This document shows, piece after piece, positions 23,001-34,100 of a stretch of 64,000 bases of DNA. The stretch lies in assembly GCF_035083965.1 (NCBI RefSeq), contig NC_089724.1:4202001-4266000 (forward strand), written 5' to 3'. Source of the DNA: Branchiostoma lanceolatum. Its lineage: Eukaryota > Chordata > Leptocardii > Amphioxiformes > Branchiostomatidae. A program made the translations under genes and the position numbers. The notes beneath the pieces were generated by a model. It worked only from the letters and a program-made list of their open reading frames with translations, was not told where the DNA came from and searched no databases. Position 1 is the first letter of the stretch, and each line of letters begins with the position of its first letter.

Positions 23001-23257
23001 TTGCACTCGAAAACAAGCTGCATGCAGCGGTAGAAGGCTGGATGAGTTCAGACGAGGTCTCAAAAGTTTGGCAGACACAGGTGTACGTGTATGACAGATG
23101 TGAACGTGTTTGGAGAGAGTTGTCTGTCCTGCCTGACAATTGTTGGTATATGAGTACTCTTACGTTCCCAGTGGCTCGCATGCACCTACCATATCTTAAC
23201 ACCAGCCATGACGACGCACGGGTTGCACCAAACCCAGAGGGCGCACATGCTGTATAA
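20072..23257 (+). CDS. BTB-BACK-Kelch protein (KLHL family)
   Basis: Five exons: 20072-20326, 20762-21022, 21449-21588, 21707-21904, 22357-23257; all junctions are GT-AG and in phase, giving 584 residues, the usual size of KLHL proteins. Residues about 25-150 form the BTB domain (AGVLQDVNLEVEGRRFPCHR, LVLSAASPYFRAMFTSDM, then YIYSGTLHVS). Residues about 155-280 form BACK (VVWEAVVRWVQHS is one helix, read VWEAVVRWVQHS from the exon). The last exon encodes the Kelch propeller, with blade motifs such as LYCYDPREDHWCKK and TIVYDTEADQWLDLTGRL. Family role: substrate adaptor for Cullin-3 ubiquitin ligases. A hexapeptide LDLTGR is tandemly duplicated at about 22929-22964. Which vertebrate KLHL it matches could not be settled. 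Confidence 0.93.
21995..22055 (+). ncRNA. 61-nt perfect-stem hairpin in a Kelch-gene intron
   Basis: TGATACATGAAGTTTTTG, then TTTTG, pairs with CAAAACAAAAAACTTCATG and TATCA across a 13-nt loop, with only one bulged base. Size and shape resemble a pre-miRNA, but a small foldback repeat is equally possible. In intron 4 of the BTB-Kelch gene, same strand. Confidence 0.35.
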
Positions 23258-23270
23258 TGTCACCACTACA

Positions 23271-23380
23271 AGTCTCCTAGCAGAGGTTGGCGGGGAGATT
23301 GCGTTGATGAGGCCAGCAGACAGAAAACTTGGCATATGATAAGATCACAATGTTCCCCACCAACCTCTGCTTGGAGAGTA
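23271..23380. mobile_element. 110-bp MITE, TACTCTCCAAGCAGAGG family, with target duplication
   Basis: Left end AGTCTCCTAGCAGAGGTTGG, right end CCAACCTCTGCTTGGAGAGT. The flanking words ACCACTACA at 23262-23270 and 23381-23389 are direct repeats (8-9 bp). It inserted just after the stop codon of the Kelch gene, so it probably lies in the 3' UTR. A further ACCACTAC copy near 23525 belongs to a local duplication of the flank. Confidence 0.8.
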
Positions 23381-23389
23381 ACCACTACA

Positions 23390-24230
23390 GCTCTCTAAGA
23401 TTTGGATGTACATGTATGTGCTGTTCATTTCATTATAGTGTTCCTCTTAGTATTGTTACCAAATTTAACCAGAGAAACCAAATTGAAATGCTGTAAAGCT
23501 GTTTGTTATGCACAATGAATGATGCCACCACTACAACTCTCTAAGATTTGGTGGATGTTCCCAGTGAAGTTTAAGTTTGCCAGTTTGGGAACACTTAGTA
23601 GGACTTTCTTCCTACATGTAAATCTTCCTTTTCTGATACATCAAGGAGATCATTGATATTTGATGAAAATGTAGGATAATGATGAGGACAAAGCAATGAA
23701 TTTGAGTTTTACTGATGTTAAGTTGTGAAACCTCCAACAACATATATTTGTTATGTAGTTACGTATATATCTGCCACTTTGACAAATAGTATGGGGTCGC
23801 TAGTGTAACCTCCCCCAGATATGCACAGTTTAGACATGTAGGAGTGCTTTATATTGCATCTATATTTCAAAATGAAAAAAGTATATTTTCACCTTTACCT
23901 TTTACATGTTTCTATTTTCTAAACTTGATAAAAAATGTTCATGGAAATGTAGTCCCCACATGCATGAATTGTATGAGTTGATCATATTCTCCACCAAAAT
24001 AACATGTTGTCCAAAGTATGAAAATCAAGGCTATTCTATCATATCCTCATTAATCTTTAGACTACATTCGATATGCCTGTAACGACATCGTGTGCTCAAC
24101 AATTCTTCGTTCTTCGTATGTTATATACCATTGCAACACAAAAGACAGTAACAGTTTCTTTGCTATTGTTTTGCCATAGGAACTATCCTAACATTATTTA
24201 CATTTCGGTGACATCTGCATACAATCCTTA
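23390..24230. other. Kelch-gene 3' flank, no gene
   Basis: CTCTCTAAGATTTGG occurs at 23390 and 23535, with CAATGAATGATGCC between, a local duplication of about 145 bp. The rest is AT-rich with no recognised feature. Confidence 0.4.
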
Positions 24231-24420
24231 CGAGTTAGTGACTTTGACATATTCAACCGGTTTTTCCAGTTAGAAATAGTAGTATTGCATTCGTTGTGCC
24301 AGTTCATTTTAGTGACGCTGAAGAAGAGTGATGGATGTCACTCAAAACGTCCGGAAGTACTATCCGAATATTAACCAGTTCTAGAGTTTGAATTGTCTTT
24401 ATAGATTCTTCGTATGGAAT
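24230..24420 (+). mobile_element. Penelope-like element fragment with hammerhead-like motif
   Basis: CGCTGAAGAAGAGTGATGG then ATGTCACTCAAAACGTCCGG at about 24315-24354 has the hammerhead order CTGANGA, a stem-II hairpin (GAGTGA/TCACTC) and an A-rich second core block. Penelope-like retroelements are known to carry such ribozymes. The second block reads AAAAC where GAAAC is needed, so it is probably inactive. A second copy is at 63843-63905 on the other strand. Confidence 0.5.
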
Positions 24421-24469
24421 GATAAGCCGTTTCATGCCGTTATCATCATCCAAAAAGTTTTAAGACTGT

Positions 24470-27089
24470 CTAGAATTCCGGTTGGTGTCCATGGTCTCGG
24501 ACGTGCTCTGCCATCAACGTCATCAGTTTCCGCCAGCTTTCCATCCCCTGGTCTTCGGAACACGCGTCATGCCCGCAGCACTTCTTGTGTCCTATAGACC
24601 AGTGCTGTCTCTGACAGTCGCGGCTGCAGTAGCGGGTCATCTTACACCGGGCACACAGCTTCAGGGTACCGGTTGACCTGTAGAAAAGGTAACAGGTACA
24701 CATGGTATTCAGACAAGACAATTTCCTTTGATAGGTAGTACAAATAGACGTCTTGCTAATCACGGCGTCCATTTTTAATATCCCGGGGGTCAGCTCGGGG
24801 TCATGCACCAAAACGAGGCTCCAGCTGGCGCCCCCTTCTTACAAGCATGTACCTGTATTGCAATATAGGTATGCCATCTTTGGTCACCGTGGTACATTTC
24901 GCCCCCCAGGAGTGAAATACTGCAAGAAGTCTATTCAGATGGAAAACATACTTTCTTCGGGCCAATAACAACGCGTGTACAGAGGACAAAGTATGTTTAA
25001 CTTAGTATTCTCAGACGAAGTGGAAATAAAACGATGGAACCTTTATAATCCAACCTTTATACTAGTAATCAAAACGTACTTGTAGCCTGGTTTGCCACAC
25101 TTGGGGTTGCAGCATCTCAACAGCCTGGTCTTCCTCGCCTCTTGTATCATCTTCATACTCTCGTGGCAATCGCAGAAGCCACGGCAGACATGGTTTTCGT
25201 CTGCTATCCCCATCCTAGTGGAAAGGTTTGACTCATTTAGGGAACTTGGTATATAGTGTTCTTGCCTGTGGATCAGGATAGTATAAAACATGCACCATGC
25301 ACACACTTACACACACATACATAAATACATACACACAACAGTGACACATCACACACATACATACACATTCACACATACATACACACACATATACACACAC
25401 ATACACGCGCGTGCGTCTACCGCATAGGAACAACCGTTCATTCTTTAATATTCTGATGGAAGGATGTGACACTTGCCTCTGAGCGTCGTGACCGTCGGTC
25501 AAATCAGGCCTTGCTCCAAACTCCAATAGTCGCCGAACTGTGTGGACACGTTTGTTGACGCATGCAGTCATCAGTGGTGTGTTCTGGAAACCGTCCCGTA
25601 TGTCTACTGTTGCACCATGATTCACCAGCAACTCCACCACTTCTGTCCACCCTAGGTTGGATTTGCGATACAAAAAGCATATAAATGAATTAGAATAATC
25701 AAACAGTGTTAGATTATTGCGATTTCCTTATTTTGCGCTCTTGTTACTCCAAGTCTGTTGTCTAGTGTTTCTTAACCCTGCCTATATACTAGTAACGTAA
25801 CCTCTTACAGCTCACAGATTTTACTAGGACCTGTGTTAGCCATGATCCAAGAGGTGGGAGTTATATTACCGTGAACATTTCACAATGAAAAGCCGTATCT
25901 CTCGGTATCTGTATCTATATAGCCGGTATAACCGCCCTTCTGGGTAACACATCAGCTTCACAGGCACGCGGTGCGGCAGCAGCTCATTTTATTACACCGA
26001 ACGCCTTCTACTGAGGGTGTCTCTACAGTACTTGACGGTAACGAGTTTCACTCTACAATAGTTCTAGGAAAATACGATCACTGAATCCTAGGTTGATAAT
26101 TGTATTTATAGTTTATAGCTTCAATTATAGCATCTAGATCTACTATAGTTTACAGGCGTTTGTTTTGATCTACATGTATTTCAACCTACCACGAGACGAG
26201 GCTGCATGGAGGGGAGCAAATGACTTCAAGGTTCTCTTCACCACGGACGCCCCTTTGCGGAGTAGCAGTCTCACTATGTCCTCATGCCCCCTGGCGCAGG
26301 CGATGAACAATGCCGTGCCTCGTCTGGTGAGCTCGCCGTCCGGCCGCTCAAAGTCAATGTCCGCACCTGCATTATAGTTGGTGATCCATTATCATAGTTA
26401 AATAAAACCGAAGTACACAATTCATATCGTTCATAAGGGGAGTTAGTCTGCTATAAGGGTACTGTTTGCCGCTCTGAAAAAGAAGAAGAGGCAAACTGTC
26501 TAACTGACTAACTACCCTTGCTTGTTGTCTGTCTATCTGACCAATTTCTACTTTTTACAGTCGCCTCTGGAGTCTGGTAGAGGCTAGGATACTGTTCGGA
26601 ATGGCCGATAAGTCTTGATCAACTTATTCTGTTGATCACGGAAATACACCATTCCAGCTATATCCGTTGGAGCCAATTGCAAAATTCCTACAATATTTTA
26701 CGTGGGTGTCAGGATCAGACGACTCAGAATTTACCAACTCGGCCCATGGCAAATCTGGTCAGACAACTTCAAACTTAACTTTGAGGCCCGGCTTTTGAGG
26801 CTCCAGATTCATCATTATCATCGTGCGTGTGTTTTTGTGTCTAGATTGCCGTCTCTGGTGTCGTGCCGAGTTTACCATGGGTTTAAGTTAAAAGAAATTA
26901 TGGCCCGAGTCTTCCGACATTCGTCTACTTGGTGACACCAGCATACGTTGATTTATAAAATAATTTCTATACGAGCTTACCTGAGTTCAAAGCCGTTTTG
27001 ACGCCCCAGATTGACCCATTCTCAACGGCATCCAACAGAAATTCATTTGCATCGTAAGTTTCACCCGGACCTAGACGCACAGTTGCCAT
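24470..27089 (-). CDS. Ankyrin-repeat MYND-finger protein, gene B
   Basis: Minus strand, five exons: 27089-26981, 26366-26190, 25651-25477, 25214-25080, 24677-24470, giving 267 residues. The start MATVRLGPGETYDANEF was chosen at 27089 because genes A and C also begin shortly before the first ankyrin helix; the frame is open upstream to 27188, so 33 more residues are possible. Ankyrin repeats: TALFIACARGHEDIVRLLL and [20 protein letters not shown] finger: [12 protein letters not shown], then [20 protein letters not shown] and GHKKCCG. Intron 3 uses a GC donor (CAGAG|GCAAGTG) instead of GT, as in gene C. The C-terminus ends DHGHQPEF. Same architecture as A and C; a scaffold or regulatory role is inferred from the domains only. 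Confidence 0.88.
25285..25415 (-). repeat. TG-type microsatellite in intron 3 of gene B
   Basis: CACACA/CATACA repeats on the plus strand, hence TG-rich on the coding strand, within the intron homologous to the TG-bearing introns of genes A and C. Confidence 0.85.
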
Positions 27090-27289
27090 GTTTTCGTTAG
27101 AACTACTACAGTCGACGTACACCTCCCGCGCGATGTTTGAGTTTGAACTGAGGGAGCATGGGAAAGAGTTGTCTGTCACTCGACCCATTGGGCTGTTAAA
27201 AGCGGCAGAGGGGGGTGGGGTGGATTTGAAAAGGGGGTTGTTGAATCAAATCATCTGGACCAGTTGATCTAACTGTAAGTGGATCTAGG

Positions 27290-27715
27290 GAGGGTTCGGA
27301 GCAATTCGGACCAGGAACTAGGAAGGGTTTCGAGCAATTTGGACCCAGGATCTAGGGAGGCTTCGGAGCAATTCGGACCAGGAACTAGGAAGGGTTTCGA
27401 GCAATTTGGACCCAGGATCTAGGGAGGCTTCGGAGCAATTCGGACCAGGAACTAGGAAGGGTTTCGAGCAATTTGGACCCATGATCTAGGGAGGCTTCGG
27501 AGCAATTCGGACCAGGAACTAGGAAGGGTTTCGAGCAATTTGGACCCAGGATCTAGGGAGGCTTCGGAGCAATTCGGACCAGGAACTAGGAAGGGTTTCG
27601 AGCAATTTGGACCCAGGATCTAGGGAGGCTTCGGAGCAATTCGGACCAGGAACTAGGAAGGGTTTGGAGCAATTTGGACCCAGGATCTAGGGAGGGTTGG
27701 ACCAATTTCTGGATT
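27290..27715. repeat. 67-bp minisatellite upstream of gene B
   Basis: GCAATTCGGACCAGGAACTA starts at 27301, 27368, 27435 and 27502 and continues twice more, a strict 67-bp period. Each unit is itself two related halves of about 33 bp (GAGCAATTCGGACC and GAGCAATTTGGACCC). Copies are nearly identical, which implies recent or ongoing homogenisation. It lies about 200 bp upstream of the gene B start. A minus-strand frame runs through it by chance. Confidence 0.9.
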
Positions 27716-27719
27716 GGAA

Positions 27720-28720
27720 ATAGGGTAGGGACAAAACCTGGTTTTGTACCTCTTCCACATGTATTTTTTGGAGCAGCCCATTGTTTTGGTCTATACTGCG
27801 GGTACATAAAGTAGTACCACCAAAATGCTTCGAGACTGGGGAGAAAGTCGTATGTGGTAGGCATCCAAGTGTAGACTGTGTTTTTCGGTGTAGAAATATT
27901 TCGACTTCCAGACTGTATGGTTTGGATTGTGAAGTTGTTATTTTTCCAGCCCGTGTATGGAATTATGCGCCTTGTTACGCAACTGCCTCCCCGGGTGAGC
28001 CGGCTGTAGTTCAATGGACCTCCACAAAGCGCTATTTCAAAGAGGTCATTAAAGGTCGACACGCAGGCAGAATTCTTTCGTTTTTAAATATTCTATAAAC
28101 TAACCTGAAACATATCCTTTCTCGTATTTAGTGACAAAAGTTTTGGAAACATTATTGCATGTTTGTCAAAGGGTAGACAATGAAACAAGTCAGATGTGCA
28201 TGACTTTTCTTCTTGTTGTGTTTATTCTCCTTGAAAAATAACACATGGCTAATCACCGTTTATATTCACGTCGCAATACTCAATAGTCCAAATGAACGCG
28301 TAACCATGGCAATGATACTGTGACATCGATCTAACAACAGATAGACAAGGAAATGTGGTCATTGCAAAAGTTGTTCTTCAAAAATCTGACTCCTCTTCTT
28401 GACACTAAGTTTCTTATACAAGGGGACCAAATATGATAATAAAACTGTTTCGTCGGATCATTTGGACAAAACAAAATACATGTGTGTTTGTTTAATCATG
28501 TGCACGATAAACAACATAACGAAATAACATGTCAATGATAAAACATGTACAGGAGGCGGGAACAACCTAAAGTGGCTTAGTCTGTGAAAAAGTATACATA
28601 TTTTCTACAAAGATACCAGCGTCATATCCTTAGTGAGATAACTGTAGCTAATATAGTATGCTCGATATGGCTGCAGCGACAAACAGTAGTCTGCCCAACA
28701 TTGCTTAATTTCATGTCGTC
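27720..28720. other. Gene-free stretch upstream of gene B
   Basis: No gene or clear repeat recognised. GGGTGAGCCGGCTG and a pair of long antisense frames at 27781-28098 have no splice signals or domain similarity. Confidence 0.4.
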
Positions 28721-28729
28721 GTTAAAGAT

Positions 28730-28946
28730 TAGCCTCCACAGCAGGATCTCTGGGCCTTTTTTGGGGGGCATATGATACACTTTTTTGGTGATGACTTCTT
28801 TTCGTACTGGGTCGTTTGTACAGCCCGTAACCATTAGGCCCGGGCCTTATCGCGGTTACGGGCTCGCTGCACAAACGACCCAGTACAAAAAGAAGTCATC
28901 AGAAAAGGCAAAAACGGCACAGAGAGCCTGCTGTGGAGGCAGTTAA
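28730..28946. mobile_element. 217-bp foldback MITE with 9-bp target duplication
   Basis: GCCTCCACAGCAGG at the left returns as CCTGCTGTGGAGGC at the right. The inner arms also pair (ATGACTTCTTTTCGTACTGG with CCAGTACAAAAAGAAGTCAT). The flanks repeat GTTAAAGAT at 28721-28729 and 28947-28955. A related, truncated copy is at 36812-36925. A 9-bp duplication suggests a Mutator-type source. Confidence 0.85.
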
Positions 28947-28980
28947 GTTAAAGATGACCTACTGGCTGTCGTCCTTTTCC

Positions 28981-29277
28981 TACCCTTGGGGCCAGGCACC
29001 GTATATCGGCTAGCCACCAAGCAACGCGCGCGCGCCCAAGCTTTCCCGGCGCACCCTCCCGCTGTCCCCCGAAGACCGACCCCGCCCCACTCTCCGCTGT
29101 AAACCCAAAATCTGCTAGCCATACACGGAATCGGATAGCGGAGTAATCGGATAGCGGAGTTTGGGTCTGAGCGGAGAGTGGGGCGGGGTCAGTCTTCGGG
29201 GGGCAGCGGGAGGGTGGGCCGTGAAAGGTTGGGCGCGCGTGCGGGGATCCGATTACGGTGCCTGGACTCCCAGGGTA
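28981..29277. mobile_element. 297-bp GC-rich foldback MITE overlapping the 3' end of gene C
   Basis: Left end TACCCTTGGGGCCAGGCACC, right end (inverse) TACCCTGGGAGTCCAGGCAC. Arms pair almost throughout, for example CCGAAGACCGACCCCGCCCC with GGGGCGGGGTCAGTCTTCGG. TCCTTTTCC flanks it directly at 28972-28980 and 29278-29286, a 9-bp target duplication. The right terminus encodes the last residues and stop codon of gene C. Confidence 0.9.
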
Positions 29278-31121
29278 TCCTTTTCCTCACCACGGCCTGA
29301 GAGACATGTACAGCCAGGGACAGAACCATTTGCCGAGGCGCCACGCTTCACATGGGCTACGAGTGACTGACTAACAGATACAAAATCGTCGTATCCATGT
29401 TCTAGGATGTGATCTGACATCAACAACATTATCTTTTGCAAGGGATCAGTTTGCTCAACAGTGAAAGCGTCATGCCCACAGCACTTCTTGTGTCCTACAG
29501 ACCAGTGTTGTTTTTGACAGTCACGGCTGCAATACCGGGTCATCTTACACCGCGCACACAGCTTCAGGGCACCGGTTGACCTGTAAAAGAGGTAACAGTT
29601 ACACACGTTACTAGTAAATATTCAGGAACTGTCTAGTTTTTGTAGTGTCCCAACAGCCTTTTGTATAGGCTTCGAACACATGTTGAAATCTAAATGGAAA
29701 CTAGAAAGGCAACATTTTCGAGAAAATGCAGGATATTCCCCTCCCATCATATATTTATGCAAATTATCTCCTCATTAGCATGATTTATGGCCAGGTGTGT
29801 TCACCTTTCCTAAAGGTACCTACATGTAAAATATGACATCCGCAGCTTTAACGGTTAGAGAAATTTAAGTTTCTGCATAAATTATCCAAATGAGGTCATC
29901 ATTAGCATAATCTATGGCAAGGTGTGTTCACCTTTCCTAAAGGTACCTACATCTCAAATATGACATCCATAGCTTTTATGGTAAGGAAAAAACATGTTTC
30001 TGCATAAATTATGCAAATGAGATCCTCATTAGCATAATACATGGCCAGATGTGTTCACCTTTCCTAAAGGTACCTACATCTCAAATTTGACATCAGCAGC
30101 TTTTACGGTAAGGGCAACACAAGTTTTCCTGCTACATTATGCAAATGAGATCCTCATTAGCATAATTTATTGTCAGGTGTATTCACCTTTCCTAAAGGTA
30201 CCTACATCTCAAATATGACATCCATAGCTTTTACGGTAAGGAAAATACAAGTTTCTGCATAGATTATGCAAATGAGGTCCTCATTAGCATAATATATGGC
30301 CAGGTGAGTTTACCTTTCCTTAAGGTACCTACATCTCAAATATGACATCCGCAGCTTTTACGGTAAGGGAAATACAAGTTTTTAAACAAATTGTGCAAAT
30401 GAGGTCGTCATTAGCATAATTCATTGTCAAGCGTATTCATCTTTTCTAAAGGTACCTACATCTCAAATATAACATCCGTACCATGTAACATAAGGTACAT
30501 ATAACTTTCTGCGATACCATTAGTAGAGCTACCACCTCACATCTACTTGGTTTTTGGCAGAAGAAGAAGAAGAAGAAGAACAGGCAAGCAAAAACAGTAT
30601 ATTCCCTCCAGTACTGGAGAGGACTATAACTACCTTTCTGTATACATGTAGCCTGGGTACAGCTCGCTCACTTTCGCTTAAAATTACCACGGTAATCAAC
30701 ATCGAGCCGGTTGTGATATAATAATCATGGAGAAAGGTACCCAGGCTAATTTGCTCATTTAAGTCATAAGATGACAAAGTGAACATAAAAAATTTTAACA
30801 GAACCATCATCAGCAAAACCTACTTGTAGCCTGGTTTGCCACACTTTGGGTTGCAGCATCTCAGCAACTTGGTCTTCATCGCTGCTAGTATCAGCTTTAT
30901 ACCCTCGTCACTGCTGTCAAAGTTTCCGGATGCTATCCCTAACCTAGCGAAAGATGCAACTCATTTAGGGAACTGAGGTTCATCTAGGACACGATGTATA
31001 ATGTACGGACTAGTACCATGTTTCAAGCAAAACATGATTTCATGTCTTTTCTACGACGTCAGGGTTTTCGAACGTGGATTCGAACAGTATAAACCATTCA
31101 GAATGTAAGCATACGTACATC

Positions 31122-31152
<31 letters not shown>

Positions 31153-34100
31153 GCATACAAACACACATACACACACACGCACACACACACACACACACGG
31201 ACACACACACACACACACACACCCTCTATCACACTCTGGGGATAATACATTCGCTTCTCTGCAGAACTAATGATTGTGAATGAATTGATTTTGTATTCTT
31301 TGTATTCTTTATTTCGCATAGGTAAATAAAAAATGCAAGGTGCTGGGGAAAGTTGAGACCAATGTGGTGTGAAACTTGTGAATGAATTGATGTGATACTT
31401 GCCTCTTGCCTATAAAACCGTCAGTTAGATCAGGTCTTGCTCCAAGCTCCAGCAGTCGCCGAACTGTGTCCACATGTTCGAAGCCACAGGCATACATGAG
31501 CGGCGTGTTCTGGAAGACGTCCCGTACGTCTAATGTCGCACCGTGATTCACCAGCAGTTCTACTACCTCTGTTTTACCTATGTGGGATTTGCGACACAAT
31601 GAATACATATGTGAGGGAACATTCTCTGGACGTACGACAACGACGTCTTTTTCCCCTAGGTGTAAATTGACAATTTTTGCACTTTGGAAGTGATTGAATG
31701 CGTCCGCGATTTAACGTTTAGAGAAAAGTAGTAGAAACTCCAAACTTCCAAAGTGCCAAAATTGTCAATCTGAAAACATCTTTTGGAAGCTGACACCTTC
31801 CACCATCTCACTGGCGATTTCTTTTTGTCAGATTCAGTCGTTAACGCAAGTTAGAAAGCGATTTGTCGGGTCATGGCTGATACGAATCTGAGTTTCAATG
31901 CGATCGATTGGTCGGGGTGATTATTCGTATGTTCCCCTCCGAGGTAAGGTGCGGCGAAGCCATACGGGCCTTAAAAATGCCTGACGTACGACGCGCGGGG
32001 CCGATACACACCTGGGGAAAAAGGTGACATACGTCAAAAGTAATATGCCATAAGTCAAGTGGAATGTCAACACATGTAATTTTTTTTCAAAACCAGGTGA
32101 AAATTAATGAGCGCCATGATGTGGTCCATAAAATTGACTTCCTGCAGCCTCCTTTTTTTTTAGATGGCCATGATCCAAGAGGTGTTAATTACATCATAAT
32201 GAAAAGTCGTATCAACTAGAGTTTTTTATCTAAAGATATCGTTTACCAAGAATATCTTTATTATCGAAAGATATCGTTTGGCATCTTCTGTCTTGCCTTA
32301 CCGACAAGCATTTATTTTGAATTAACCTACCTTTGGACGCTGCTCCATGAAGCGGGGCAAACGAACCGCATCTTTTCGCCACAGACGCCCCCTTGCGGAG
32401 CAGCAGTCTCACCATGTCCGCATCCCCCTTGACGGAGGCGATGAACATTGCAGGGCCTTTGCTTTCGAGCTCGCTTTCCGGCTGTGCGTAGTCAATGTCT
32501 GCACCTGCGTTTGGTGATGCATGATTTTATCAAAATGAATTACACAAGCGAGATTTCAAGACGTTGATATGATTTTGGACGGGAAGTCAAATAACTGCAT
32601 TTACATTACATTTCAATCAAAGTACAAGTACATGAGTACAAGTAGCTCGGAACTTGTATAATTCCAAGGAGGACTAATGTCGTAATGAGAATGAATGGAG
32701 ACCTTTTTTGTACATTTTGCCTCACTGGGCTAAGCACTAGCCTGGGTGCCATCCTATTTCTACTGGGGGCTCCTACACTCGCTACCCTAACTTAAAAATA
32801 GGGTAGCGAGTGTAGGAGCCCCCGGTAGAAATAGGATGGCACCCTGGTCACATGTTAACAATCGTATTATAACTATGCATGTGCATATAAACATCTAGTA
32901 TACTGTCGGATTTTTCTCGCTTCTTGGTATAAATGAAGGGGGCTGGTTAGAGTTGGTTTATAGAAGGCTGTACGGAATATAATTTTCTCTTTACAAGTAC
33001 TATGCAAGTACTTGTATCTCGGCGTTTTTTCTAGAAAATAATTGTATGAGGTAGCACACTATAGTATAGGGAGAACATTTGCCGGGGGACTTTGGCCATG
33101 GAGGGTTTCATTCTCAGCCGCAGGGTTGCGTATTGGACCCTCTCTCTGTAGCCGACTCCCTTCATACAGTTGACTCTATTTGGCCAATATCTACTATTTT
33201 CCCAGCGACCCGCGGAGGCTGGTAGAGTCTACACTTCCACGGTGTGAAGCCTTTGAAAAATAATGGGACAGTCTGAGGTTGTCTGAGCAAGACAAATTTT
33301 CACTATCTGAAGTGGGGGGAATTTGCTTAACACATAACCGAAAAGAATTATTCTATCACTATCATACAGACTGAGAGGACAATTTACAGTAAAAGAGATC
33401 AGCACAAGAGATAAAAGCCCAAACAAAAGGTCGCAATCAGGTGTGACTTGAATAAACGATGATTTTAAATATCCTAGTAGGGAGATCAGCCCTTCACCTT
33501 TGATTAATTCACACTGCTTATCCGCCTGTGCGGAGTTACGAAGAGCTAGGACTTGAAAAGGAAAAGACACATACTCTCCAAGCAGAGGTATGGCTCCGTC
33601 CTTTCTATTATGACCCGTTTTCTTTATGTCGCCAAGCCAACAAAAATAGAAAGCCCGACAAAAACACCTTAAACCCACCAAAAAAAGCCGGGCGCAGCCA
33701 CACTTCTGCTAGAGATACACACATATTTTTATATAAATCCTCCTTGCATATAAATGTACATACAAGGCTCGGACACTGTTATATACTTAGTACTATGATA
33801 TAGGCAAGCAGAGGTTGGTGGGGAAGATTGTCACCTTTTTATCATGTGCCCCGTTTTCTGTTGGTTGTTGGGGAGAGCCGACAGAAAACGAAGCACAGGA
33901 GAAATAATGTGACAATCTTCCCCACCAACCTCTACTTAGAGAGTTACTCTAGAGGATAGTTGTCACTGCCGTTCATGCCGTGGAAGACGAAAGTCACTTT
34001 ATTTCAAACTGTTCATTTCATAATATTGCACGAAATGAGTTGTCTATTCAGACCACTAAAATCTATCCGAATTTCTCTAAGCTTACAGACAAAGAAAAGA

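Noticed and set aside
27586..28062. 158-residue minus-strand frame
   Set aside because: Its second half runs through the 67-bp minisatellite; no splice signals or family.
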